A stretch of DNA of 64,000 bases, taken from NCBI RefSeq assembly GCF_002846555.1, contig NZ_PJMS01000001.1:5797501-5861500 (forward strand). The letters are read 5' to 3'. The DNA is from Aquimarina sp. MAR_2010_214. GTDB lineage: Bacteria; Bacteroidota; Bacteroidia; Flavobacteriales; Flavobacteriaceae. Below, in pieces: positions 19,125 through 27,691 of this stretch. Made by a program: the position numbers and the translations under genes. Under the pieces are notes generated by a model that saw only the letters and a list, made by a program, of their open reading frames with translations, ran no database searches and was not told where the DNA came from. Within the stretch, counting starts at the first letter, position 1; each line of letters starts with the position of its first letter.

Positions 19125-19152
19125 TTTGGAAAAATATTAAATCATAACTACC

Positions 19153-19698
19153 ATGCAAAAAATTGGTTTATTCTATGGATCAGATACCGGATGTACTGAT
19201 GATATCACTAAAGATTTTATTTCTATTTGGGGTGATGAAGATTTGGATGTTCGAGAAATTGATGATGTATCTAAAGAAGATTTTGATCAATTCAAAGTTC
19301 TAATATTAGGATTATCAACGTGGTATGATGGTGACTTGCAAAGTGATTGGGAAAATTTCTATGATGATTTCAAAGAAATCAATTTTACTGATAAAGTAGT
19401 AGCAATTTATGGGCTAGGTGACCAGATCGGATATGGAGAATATTTTGTTGATGGAATTGGAATTATAGCCAAAGTTGTGCTAGAAAATGGAGGGAAGATT
19501 ATCGGGCACTGGCCTATAGAAGGATATCGGTTTACAGACTCTGTAGCTGTTATAGAAGAAAAAGAAGACTATTTTTATGGTCTTGCAATAGACCATGATA
19601 ATGAGTCCCAATTAAGTGACGAACGTTTAGAGAAATGGATCAATCAAATAAAATTAGAATTAAAACCTTATATAGCCCTTGAACACATTACAATTTAA
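19153..19698 (+). CDS. fldA: Long-chain flavodoxin
   Basis: The 181-residue length fits long-chain flavodoxins. The FMN phosphate loop (GSDTGCTDDI) is at residues 9-18. The aromatic flavin-stacking loops are visible as LSTWYDGDLQSDW (Trp) and GLGDQIGYGEYFVD (Tyr). Flavodoxin is a soluble FMN electron carrier that replaces ferredoxin during iron shortage. Its place beside the siderophore genes and behind a palindromic iron-box promoter agrees with that role. It ends just before a hairpin shared with the convergent rpfF-like gene. Confidence 0.92.
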   Translation: MQKIGLFYGSDTGCTDDITKDFISIWGDEDLDVREIDDVSKEDFDQFKVLILGLSTWYDGDLQSDWENFYDDFKEINFTDKVVAIYGLGDQIGYGEYFVDGIGIIAKVVLENGGKIIGHWPIEGYRFTDSVAVIEEKEDYFYGLAIDHDNESQLSDERLEKWINQIKLELKPYIALEHITI

Positions 19699-19719
19699 AA
19701 GTTCAATATATAAGATAAC

Positions 19720-19741
19720 TTACTAAAACTGGTTTTAGTAA
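19720..19741. terminator. Bidirectional hairpin between flavodoxin and the RpfF homologue
   Basis: A perfect 10-bp stem (TTACTAAAAC, GTTTTAGTAA) with a 2-base loop lies between two convergent genes. It could terminate both transcripts, although the flanking T runs are short. Confidence 0.55.
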
Positions 19742-19763
19742 TATGATCTCACTATCTAATACA

Positions 19764-20591
19764 TTAAATTTCTACATTTACTTTTCTTGATTGTGCATTT
19801 ACAATAATTTCCATTTTACGAAGATCAAATTCACTAACTTTCATGCAAGCCTCTACCCATAAATCTGTAATTTTTAAAAGTTCATCTTTCCGTAGTGGAA
19901 AAACATTTTTCTTGCTTTGTAAATGATGGTATTCAAAGTTAAATTTTTCGGTTGCTCGTTTAATAAAGTTGTGCAAAGATACTACTGCCTGTCCCTTTTC
20001 GGCCAATTCTTCTATTAACCCCAATGATTGTAAATACCTTGCTTTATGGGTTTTGCCACTTTTTAGAATTGTATTAGCCTCTCCAGCACTAAGTTTTCTT
20101 GATAATAAACTATAGGCTCCCATGCCAGGAAATAAGTTGAACTTGTTTTCTGGTAAACAAAACTGAGTTTTTTCTTCTGCAATAATATAATCGTGAGCTA
20201 ATGCACATTCAAATCCACCACCATATGCATTTCCCTCTACCAATGCGATTGTTACTATAGGCAAATCAAAAGAAGTATACATATTATAAATAGCATCAAT
20301 ACATAAATGTGCGTACGTTTTTAAATTATCTATATTTTTTGATCGTATATTTTCTAAGAAAAACTGAATATCTCCCCCCATATTATAAATTCCTTCATGT
20401 TCTGAAGCCGAAACAATGAATTTAAGAGGGCGATCAGGGTGTGAAAAGTATTCTTTTACCCAAGAAGCGAATTCTTTAAATTCTTTTAGCCCTTTTAAAC
20501 AAAAATTAGGCATTCCTGTGTCTTTGATTTTCCATAATAGAAGCTCATGACTTCTAAAGTATTCTACTGTAATACAATCAAATTGTCGCAT
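19764..20591 (-). CDS. rpfF: RpfF-type crotonase (DSF synthase homologue)
   Basis: The start is taken at 20591 (MRQFDCITVEYF), five bases after the upstream stop; a start at 20675 would overlap the previous gene by 80 bases. The 275-residue crotonase-fold protein has the features that separate RpfF from ordinary enoyl-CoA hydratases: GGDIQFF, IALVEGNAYGGGFECAL, LPENKFNLFPGMGAYS, and a C-terminal ITDLWVEACM...QSRK helix. The two Glu in GGGFE and LPEN match the catalytic pair of Xanthomonas RpfF. Known enzymes dehydrate 3-hydroxyacyl-ACP and cleave the thioester, giving cis-2-unsaturated fatty acid signals. It is the last gene of a unit with a fatty acid hydroxylase and an acyltransferase-like protein. 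No RpfC/RpfG/RpfR receptor is in the window. Confidence 0.8.
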   Translation of the reverse strand: MRQFDCITVEYFRSHELLLWKIKDTGMPNFCLKGLKEFKEFASWVKEYFSHPDRPLKFIVSASEHEGIYNMGGDIQFFLENIRSKNIDNLKTYAHLCIDAIYNMYTSFDLPIVTIALVEGNAYGGGFECALAHDYIIAEEKTQFCLPENKFNLFPGMGAYSLLSRKLSAGEANTILKSGKTHKARYLQSLGLIEELAEKGQAVVSLHNFIKRATEKFNFEYHHLQSKKNVFPLRKDELLKITDLWVEACMKVSEFDLRKMEIIVNAQSRKVNVEI

Positions 20592-20595
20592 GATA

Positions 20596-21708
20596 TTAAG
20601 GTTTTTGTAGAGATATTGAATTCTTTGTGGTATAATTTTGCTTTTTTGTTTTCTTTGACCAAAATGGCTTATCAAACAGTAATTTTTGGATTCCGAGTGT
20701 TAGCATTATATAAAAAGGAATCAAAATCAAAACACCAGCAATACCAAATTGCTGATACCCTAAAGCTCCCATTCCCCAACAGATAATTACCCATTGAATG
20801 ATATATATTGTAGTCACTCGTTTACTACAGTAATATAGAAACTCGAAAACCTTATTTGTTTTTATATAAGTCACCAGTATATTTGCCAACCACATAAGAA
20901 CTAAATTGAATCCTGCCAAATAAATAGTTCCTCCTGGTCCCAAATGGAAATAATCTCCAAAGTGATACTCAAAATTATAATAACACAATCCTCCACCAGT
21001 CAGCATCAAAAGAACACCTGCTACAAACATTCTTTTAAATATATGTGCATTGCTTTTATTTTTCTCTTTGTACCACATTCCAAAGAACATCCCAATAAGT
21101 ATAAAAGAAAACCAAGGAAATACAGCAAAATATACATTCCACTCTGCTCCCCACATTAGGTCTAGAATATAATCCACACTCCCTATTCCTAATCGGAAAC
21201 CATGTACCTCCTTGGTCACTACAGCTATTATAAATGCAATAATTAGTGGGACATATTTGTTTTTAGACAATTTGTTTATAATTCCCATAAATAATAAAGA
21301 AACTCCTGCAAGTTGTAGAATATCACCGGTAAGCAGCATGAAGATCATATTATCTACAGTGGCAGGGGTGGTCCAACCATAGGCTTCTATAAAAGCGTCT
21401 GGCATTGTTCCGATTAAAACTGGTAAAACAAATTTCAAAAAGTTCATAATATATCCTGCAGCCAGAATATATAGTGCTCGTTTTATAGACAATACTATAC
21501 TTTGATTTCTGGATAAGGTAAATGATACTCCCATTGCAATCAAAAACATTGGAGTCCCCTTTCCAATAAAATGAACTACTCCTCCTAACCAAGTATTTGA
21601 TTGTGTAGATACATCACCATATATCCATAAGGTGTGTACTATGATTACCATCAATACACTCACTCCTCTTGCCAAATCTATAGCTAAAATTCTATTGTTG
21701 TTTCCCAT
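20596..21708 (-). CDS. DUF1624/HGSNAT-type membrane acyltransferase
   Basis: This 370-residue protein has about 10 membrane helices. The opening (RILAIDLARGVSVLMVIIVHTLWIYG) is the signature of the DUF1624/heparan-alpha-glucosaminide N-acetyltransferase-like and acyltransferase-3 families, with the His used in transmembrane acyl transfer. These enzymes pass acyl groups from CoA or ACP to acceptors across the membrane. It starts 6 bases after the fatty acid hydroxylase gene and ends 4 bases before the RpfF homologue, so the three form a unit that may handle a modified fatty acid. The acceptor is unknown. Confidence 0.75.
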   Translation of the reverse strand: MGNNNRILAIDLARGVSVLMVIIVHTLWIYGDVSTQSNTWLGGVVHFIGKGTPMFLIAMGVSFTLSRNQSIVLSIKRALYILAAGYIMNFLKFVLPVLIGTMPDAFIEAYGWTTPATVDNMIFMLLTGDILQLAGVSLLFMGIINKLSKNKYVPLIIAFIIAVVTKEVHGFRLGIGSVDYILDLMWGAEWNVYFAVFPWFSFILIGMFFGMWYKEKNKSNAHIFKRMFVAGVLLMLTGGGLCYYNFEYHFGDYFHLGPGGTIYLAGFNLVLMWLANILVTYIKTNKVFEFLYYCSKRVTTIYIIQWVIICWGMGALGYQQFGIAGVLILIPFYIMLTLGIQKLLFDKPFWSKKTKKQNYTTKNSISLQKP

Positions 21709-21714
21709 CTATCT

Positions 21715-22644
21715 TTACCTTTTTTGTGTTTTTTTGATTAATTCGTCTCGTATCCATGCTTCAGATCTATACGCACTTGCTTTTTTACCACCATCGATAT
21801 GATTCCAACCTGGATACATAATCAGGTATTTAAATTTGTCAGATAATTTTGTGGCTGTTTTAATATCGATCCAGAGTTCTTTCCATAACAGCAATTGAAT
21901 TTGCCATAAACTTTCGCTATTTATACTATCGCCCATTAATCCATATTCTGGTTTTTCGTCATCCAATTCTACCTGTAGAGTTCCAAAAATTTTATCCCAA
22001 ATAGAAAAAGTCTCTCCGTAGTTTGTATCTAAATACTTATGATTTTTTGCGTGGTGTACTCTATGCAAAGAAGGAGTTATAAAGATCTTCTCTAACCAAG
22101 GCTGTCTACCGATTAACTTTTCGCTCACATGTTCATAAAGTCCATATAGATTTGCTATTAACTCTATGATAAAAATCATAAATGGGTCAAATCCTAATAG
22201 GGGAAGCCATAATATGGTATGTGGCATATGCAAAAAAATAAGAAATGATCCTCGTACTGCAACAGTCAGTTTCATTTCTTCTGCAGTATGATGTACCCCG
22301 TGAATGCACCAAAAGAATCGAATTTTATGCCCTATAAAATGCAATACATAAAACATAAAATCATATAAAAAATAGGCTAGTATCCATACATACCATTCAT
22401 ATCCCAAGGTAAATAAGCGATACTCATACCCCCACATCATTATTCCCAAAATCACAATCTTACCGAAAAAAATGTATGGGATAGATTCTAATATATAGGA
22501 TACTATGTTTACTACACCTTCTTTATTACTTTCTATTTTCTTGGTTATAAACAGAATAACCCATTCTATAACCACAAGAACTATAATAATAATTCCAGAA
22601 ATACTCTGAAATTTATCTAACCATATTTGAATTGTTTCGTTCAT
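21715..22644 (-). CDS. Sterol desaturase / fatty acid hydroxylase family protein
   Basis: This 309-residue protein has four or five membrane helices and the three His boxes of the di-iron family: HFIGHK (near residue 112), HGVHH (near 125) and HRVHHAKNHKY (near 193). Members insert oxygen or double bonds into lipids. The gene is 106 bases downstream of the second NIS synthetase on the same strand and 6 bases ahead of the acyltransferase gene. A hydroxylated lipid tail for a siderophore, or an unrelated lipid product made with the RpfF homologue, are both possible. The sequence does not decide between them. Confidence 0.85.
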   Translation of the reverse strand: MNETIQIWLDKFQSISGIIIIVLVVIEWVILFITKKIESNKEGVVNIVSYILESIPYIFFGKIVILGIMMWGYEYRLFTLGYEWYVWILAYFLYDFMFYVLHFIGHKIRFFWCIHGVHHTAEEMKLTVAVRGSFLIFLHMPHTILWLPLLGFDPFMIFIIELIANLYGLYEHVSEKLIGRQPWLEKIFITPSLHRVHHAKNHKYLDTNYGETFSIWDKIFGTLQVELDDEKPEYGLMGDSINSESLWQIQLLLWKELWIDIKTATKLSDKFKYLIMYPGWNHIDGGKKASAYRSEAWIRDELIKKTQKR

Positions 22645-22750
22645 GTCATCTTAGAATACATAAATTAAACTGACCTTTTTTATTTATTGAAGCAGTTAAA
22701 AATCATTTATAGTAGTACACGATTTTTTTATAGTTCTCTGTTTTTATCTT

Positions 22751-24595
22751 TTATATAGTATTACTCATAACAGAAATACTGACTCTATTATTACGATACT
22801 CTGCAATAGGGTTTTTAAGGGTTCCTACTAATTGCAAGCTCTCTATAGGATCCGCCAAATCCAACATCTGTTTTGTATTGTTTAACTGTAATCTATTGAG
22901 ACAACATCTATCAAATTCTGGCACAAAAAGATCATATTTCTTGAACTGCGGTTCTAATTCAGGGTGTGTTTCCTGATATGTGCTAATACAACCTGCAACT
23001 AACTCCCAGAATAACTCCTCTGGATATTCACAATATTCTGCCAGTATATCACCCATAAACCTAAAAAAGCAATCAAATACATCTGTAAAAATTGAAAGTA
23101 TTTTCATTTTATCAGAAGTTTCGGTATACAGTCGTTTTACTTCTTCGGGTAAATCTAATTCTGGATTAAAAACGATTACTTCTTCAGTAATATCTTTCAT
23201 CAATACCTTTACAGGAGTATGATTCTCCATCACCATAATCAGATTTTCACCGTGTGGCATAAAAACCAGTTCATAGGCATAGAAACAGTGCAATAAAGGA
23301 TTTAGGTAATACCGTAGATATTTCTTTAACCAAGTTGTGGTATCAAATGGAGAAGCCTTTATCAATTCTGCTAATAACGAAGTATTATCATTATCTATAT
23401 GTAAAAAGGCAGCCATGGTCATCACTTGCTGACCTTCTTTAATTTTAGATCCGGGAGCTTCTCTCCATAAGGCTGAAAGCATTTTATTATGAGCATTTGT
23501 CTTGCCTAACACTTCATAATTCAGGTTCCTATATCCAACTGTAGCAACTTCGCCCAACATTGTAAACCTTTGTTTTTTAAGATATTTATCATCTTTAAAC
23601 AACTTGGTTATCCAAGTGGTTATATGTGGGGTACTTTGCATATAATATGGTGAAAGGCCACGCATAAACCCCATATTTAAAATAGATAATGCTGTTTTGG
23701 TGTATAATTTATCTGGAGTAGTTTTATTGTATAACGTTCTTATAGACTGTTGTGCAGAGTATTGATCTTCTCCTTTTCCCAGAAACACGAGATCCATATT
23801 TGCTATATCTGCAGCAAAAATGTGAATTATCTTATTATTCCATTGCCAGGGGTGAACGGGTATAAAAACATAGGATTCCATATCCAACCCTAAGTCTTCT
23901 AGTGTATTATTAAATTTGGCTATGGTAGCGACACCAAGTTCTCGTCGCATTAGTGATTTATATTCAAATCCTTTTACTGCGGTAAATGTCGCTTTATCTT
24001 GATGACCTGCCAGCCATATAATCTGAAACGAATTATCGGTTTCGGGTGCATATTTAATGTAATCTTCAGCATCAAAACCTATTCGCCCATTATTAGCCAC
24101 AAAACAAGGATGTCCTTCGGTCATTGCATGCTCTATTACCTGAAAGCTACATTGTGCTAATTCTTTTGAAGAGCATTTTTTATTGTGATATTTATATGCC
24201 GCCCCAGATAAGGTACTGGTAATTTCTTCGAGATAGGTAGGTAACATATCATCAGCAATCCCCAAAGTATATTTAAATTCTAAAATAAAATGTATAGCAT
24301 CTACAGTTACCGGATTTCCATTTTGTCTTTTAACAAGGCTATTCTCGTCAATATGCCAATGATCAAGGCTCCGTTTTTTGGCTTTAAACTCATAGGTGAT
24401 TTCTGGTATATCAGCAACCAAAATATAATGCCCCCAATATTTTTCCTGATACTGAGGTTTTGGTCGTAAGAGTAATTCGTGTGTAAATTCGCTAATTGCT
24501 TTTTTAACAAGGGCTCGATTTACTTTTTTCCATACATCGAGTCTTAGATGATCAAGATTAACTTCTGGTTGGTTTACCATATCTAACTTAGTCAT
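22751..24595 (-). CDS. NIS siderophore synthetase (IucA/IucC family, type C-like)
   Basis: The 614-residue length is normal for the family. Family motifs include TEGHPCFVANNGRIGF, VHPWQW, KLYTKTALSILNMGFMRGL and the C-terminal FMPHGENLIMVMENH. It uses ATP to join a carboxylate (citrate, succinyl or similar half-ester) to an amine or hydroxamate. It is plainly paralogous over its whole length to the NIS half of the fused gene upstream. It overlaps the stop of the GNAT gene by 8 bases, so this GNAT/NIS pair looks like a split copy of the fused gene. Both copies resemble DesD/AlcC-type enzymes more than IucA-type ones by motif, which is a judgement by eye. Confidence 0.9.
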   Translation of the reverse strand: MTKLDMVNQPEVNLDHLRLDVWKKVNRALVKKAISEFTHELLLRPKPQYQEKYWGHYILVADIPEITYEFKAKKRSLDHWHIDENSLVKRQNGNPVTVDAIHFILEFKYTLGIADDMLPTYLEEITSTLSGAAYKYHNKKCSSKELAQCSFQVIEHAMTEGHPCFVANNGRIGFDAEDYIKYAPETDNSFQIIWLAGHQDKATFTAVKGFEYKSLMRRELGVATIAKFNNTLEDLGLDMESYVFIPVHPWQWNNKIIHIFAADIANMDLVFLGKGEDQYSAQQSIRTLYNKTTPDKLYTKTALSILNMGFMRGLSPYYMQSTPHITTWITKLFKDDKYLKKQRFTMLGEVATVGYRNLNYEVLGKTNAHNKMLSALWREAPGSKIKEGQQVMTMAAFLHIDNDNTSLLAELIKASPFDTTTWLKKYLRYYLNPLLHCFYAYELVFMPHGENLIMVMENHTPVKVLMKDITEEVIVFNPELDLPEEVKRLYTETSDKMKILSIFTDVFDCFFRFMGDILAEYCEYPEELFWELVAGCISTYQETHPELEPQFKKYDLFVPEFDRCCLNRLQLNNTKQMLDLADPIESLQLVGTLKNPIAEYRNNRVSISVMSNTI

Positions 24596-25211
24596 TGGTT
24601 TTGGTTTTATGTACTATATTTTTCTCTTCTTCTAGCAAGAGAGCTTTCTCATAATCTTTCTTATCACAAAAAGCTAGTGCTGCTGTTTTATGAGGTAATT
24701 CAACTTCTTTATAATATTTAAATCCCGCCCTTTTATTAAGTGAATGAATTTTTTCATTTCTCACATCTGGTTCTACAACAATGCGATCCGTTTGAGGGTC
24801 ACTAAACAGATATTCGAGAATAGTAGAAAACACATGCCAGGTAAAATTTGGAATCTTTTTTTTGACAGGGCTAACCAAAATATGCATTCCCCGATCCTTT
24901 TTCTCTGTATTATAATATGCTGAAATAGGATCTTTTAAAGCATCATAGCTTTCCATTAAAAAAATAGGTTGATTATCTAGTATTCCTATGAAAGCATCAT
25001 GATGATCTGATTCAACTATTTGTTGATATGATAGTTTTACCTCTTCTAAAGTATATTCTTGCATCCCCCAATACATTGCATAGGGTTTGGTCACCCAATC
25101 ATGAATAGTTTTGATATCTTTTTCTATATCTAAAAAACGTAAATGTATATCTCCAAGACCTTTAATAGTTTTAGAAAAAATAGCAGTTGGTATGATCTCA
25201 GTGTTATTCAT
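24588..25211 (-). CDS. GNAT acyltransferase of hydroxamate siderophore synthesis (IucB/AlcB-like)
   Basis: The start is taken at the ATG at 25211; a TTG two codons upstream is less likely. The 207-residue protein opens with GLGDIHLRFLDIEKDI and has HDWVTKPYAMYWGMQ, GMHILVSP and RIVVEPDVRNEKIHSLNKRAGF, matching the N-terminal GNAT domain of the next gene upstream along its length. Such enzymes acylate the N-hydroxylated diamine with acetyl-, succinyl- or fatty acyl-CoA. The end of the gene overlaps the NIS synthetase. Two GNAT copies may mean two different acyl groups. Confidence 0.85.
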   Translation of the reverse strand: MNNTEIIPTAIFSKTIKGLGDIHLRFLDIEKDIKTIHDWVTKPYAMYWGMQEYTLEEVKLSYQQIVESDHHDAFIGILDNQPIFLMESYDALKDPISAYYNTEKKDRGMHILVSPVKKKIPNFTWHVFSTILEYLFSDPQTDRIVVEPDVRNEKIHSLNKRAGFKYYKEVELPHKTAALAFCDKKDYEKALLLEEEKNIVHKTKTND

Positions 25212-25222
25212 AAACAAATGTA

Positions 25223-27682
25223 TTATGCTTGAAAAGTCGATTTTTCTTTTTTAAAAGCGGCAATAGGGTTTTGTAATCGCCCTGCAAACTGAAGTAATGC
25301 AACCGGATCATCCAGATCAATCATTTGCTTATTGTTGTTTAATTGTAATCTATTAAGGCACGACAAATGAAAATCTGGCGCAAAAAGATCATACTGTTTA
25401 TACTTGTTTTCTTTTTCAGGATATTTTTCCTGATAAAGTTGAATATTTTCTGCTACTAGTTTCCAGAAGTTCTCTTCCGAATATCCTGCATGTTCAACCA
25501 GAACATGAGACATGAATCTGAAAAAACCATCAAAAACATCTGTGAATATTGATAACAATTTCACATCTTCAGGAACCGGGGCATACATACGTTTAAGATG
25601 TTCTGGTAATGTAACTTCAGGATTAAGAATACAAGCTTCTTCAGTAATATCTTTCATTAATATTTTTACAGGTATGTTATTCTCTAATACCATAATGATA
25701 TTTTCGCCGTGAGGCATAAATACCAAATCAAAATGATAGAAACAATGTAGTAGAGGACTTAAGTATGCCTTAAAGTAATGACGTAACCATTCTGATATGG
25801 ACAATCCTGATGCGGCAATAATTTTGGGTAATAATGCTTCGCCGGTTTGATCAATATGCAGAAAAGCAGCCATTGTCATTGGTTTTTGCCCTTCGTCTAT
25901 AGCACTCATTGGACTTTCTCTCCATAATGATGCTAACATTTTGTTGTAATCATTATGAGGGCCGAATTCTTTAAAATATGGGTTTACATAGCTAACAGAA
26001 CCTATTTCTCCTAACATCCTGAATCCTGTTTCAATAATATAAGAATCATTATATAACAGTTCTTCTAACCAAACTGCCATTTTTGGGGCTGTACCCAAAT
26101 AATATAAAGGCAATCCTCTCATGAATCCCATATTTAATATAGAAAGGGCCGTTTTAGTATATAACTTATGAGGGTTTGAAATATTAAACAGTGTACGCAC
26201 AGATTGTTGAGCAAGATATTGATCTGGACCATACCCTAAACAAATCAAACTTCCTTTAGCAATCTCGGGTGAAAATATATTAGCTAGTTTATTAAACCAC
26301 TGCCAGGGATGCATTGGGATAAAATAGTAATCATCTGGATCAAAGCCTTTATCTTTTATTATAGTATTGAATGATGAAATTGTATCTTTATCCAATTCCT
26401 GTTCAATTAATGTATCATATGGTAAATCCTCAATAGCAGCATATACAGCATTACTTTTATGACCGGCTAACCATATCAGATAAAAAGAATTCCCGGCCTC
26501 GGGAGCATATGATCTATAGTCACTACTATCAAATCCTATTCGCCCATTATTAGCCACAAAACCAGGATGACCTTCCATCATTGATTGTTCTATAGTCTGA
26601 AAATCTGCTGAAACCAAATCTATTGCCACAGGATTCCCTTTTGCATATTTAAAGGCACTTCCATACAGTGTACTAATAATTTCTTCAAGGTAAACAGGCA
26701 TCGTATTGTTATCGATCCCTAATTGTTCTCTAAATTCTTTGATAAACAAAATGGCATCAAGTCTTACTGATTTTCCAAGTTCATATTTTTGAATAGAAAC
26801 TTCACTAATCCATAGATGATTTAGAGCTAATTGCTTTCCCCTAAATTCATACAGGATTTCTGAGTTATCAGGTATTAAAGTATATTTACTCCAACCATCT
26901 CCTAGTTTTTCAGTTATTTTGGGCTTTATAAGCAACTCGTGACTAAACTCGCAGATTGCTTTTTTAATAAGTAATGTATTTACTTTAACCCATAATTCTG
27001 ATTGAATATGAGCTACAGATTGTTGAGGCGAAACAGCATTATCTAAAGTATTCATTGCACTTCGTTTATGTATTTGTGGAACCAACTTAAGTTGGTTATG
27101 TTTTTGTCTGGTTAAGAAAGCGAGTTGCGCCGTTTTATGTGGAAGTTCAACAATAATATCAAGCTGAAATCCTACACGTTGGCAAATCGCAAACATCTTT
27201 TTATTTCTTATATCGGGTTCTACTATAATTCGATGCACTTTTTCATCTCGAAAAACAAAACTCATTATCGTATCAAACATATACCATGTGAAGTTTTCAA
27301 TTTTACCTTCGGGTGATGGTGCTACTATAATATGAATCCCGCAATCATTACTCTGGGCCGGATAGTATTTTCCGATAAGATCTTGTTGTGGATGATAACG
27401 TTCTAATACAAAAACGGGTTGTTCTTTATATACACCAACAAAAATATCATAATGATCTGGTAGCATTAATTTAGCATATTCGGCTTTTACTTTCTCTACC
27501 GAACTCTGTTGCATACCCCAGAACACGGCATAATCCCGATTTACCCAATCGTGTAATACAGCACTATCTGTTTCAATATCAAAATGCCGTATATGTATAT
27601 CCCCAAAGCCCCGATAAGACGATGAAAACTCATATCCTTCTTTTGCAGGTGTTATTAAACTTGTGTGTTCTTGAACTGACAT
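25223..27682 (-). CDS. Fused GNAT acyltransferase-NIS siderophore synthetase
   Basis: This 819-residue protein has two domains. Residues about 15-200 form an IucB/AlcB-like GNAT (HDWVNRDYAVFWGMQ, RIIVEPDIRNKKMFAICQRVGF). After a linker, residues about 220-819 form an IucA/IucC-type synthetase (MEGHPGFVANNGRIGF, MHPWQW, KLYTKTALSILNMGFMRGL, FMPHGENIIMVLEN). The fusion would acylate the hydroxylated amine and then condense the product. The next two genes repeat the same pair as separate proteins. It lies ten bases after the MFS exporter gene in the operon. Confidence 0.9.
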   Translation of the reverse strand: MSVQEHTSLITPAKEGYEFSSSYRGFGDIHIRHFDIETDSAVLHDWVNRDYAVFWGMQQSSVEKVKAEYAKLMLPDHYDIFVGVYKEQPVFVLERYHPQQDLIGKYYPAQSNDCGIHIIVAPSPEGKIENFTWYMFDTIMSFVFRDEKVHRIIVEPDIRNKKMFAICQRVGFQLDIIVELPHKTAQLAFLTRQKHNQLKLVPQIHKRSAMNTLDNAVSPQQSVAHIQSELWVKVNTLLIKKAICEFSHELLIKPKITEKLGDGWSKYTLIPDNSEILYEFRGKQLALNHLWISEVSIQKYELGKSVRLDAILFIKEFREQLGIDNNTMPVYLEEIISTLYGSAFKYAKGNPVAIDLVSADFQTIEQSMMEGHPGFVANNGRIGFDSSDYRSYAPEAGNSFYLIWLAGHKSNAVYAAIEDLPYDTLIEQELDKDTISSFNTIIKDKGFDPDDYYFIPMHPWQWFNKLANIFSPEIAKGSLICLGYGPDQYLAQQSVRTLFNISNPHKLYTKTALSILNMGFMRGLPLYYLGTAPKMAVWLEELLYNDSYIIETGFRMLGEIGSVSYVNPYFKEFGPHNDYNKMLASLWRESPMSAIDEGQKPMTMAAFLHIDQTGEALLPKIIAASGLSISEWLRHYFKAYLSPLLHCFYHFDLVFMPHGENIIMVLENNIPVKILMKDITEEACILNPEVTLPEHLKRMYAPVPEDVKLLSIFTDVFDGFFRFMSHVLVEHAGYSEENFWKLVAENIQLYQEKYPEKENKYKQYDLFAPDFHLSCLNRLQLNNNKQMIDLDDPVALLQFAGRLQNPIAAFKKEKSTFQA

Positions 27683-27691
27683 ATAAAATCT

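Noticed and set aside
20592..20675. N-terminal extension of the RpfF homologue
   Set aside because: It would overlap the acyltransferase gene by 80 bases, and the residues are unlike RpfF; the start at 20591 follows the upstream stop directly.
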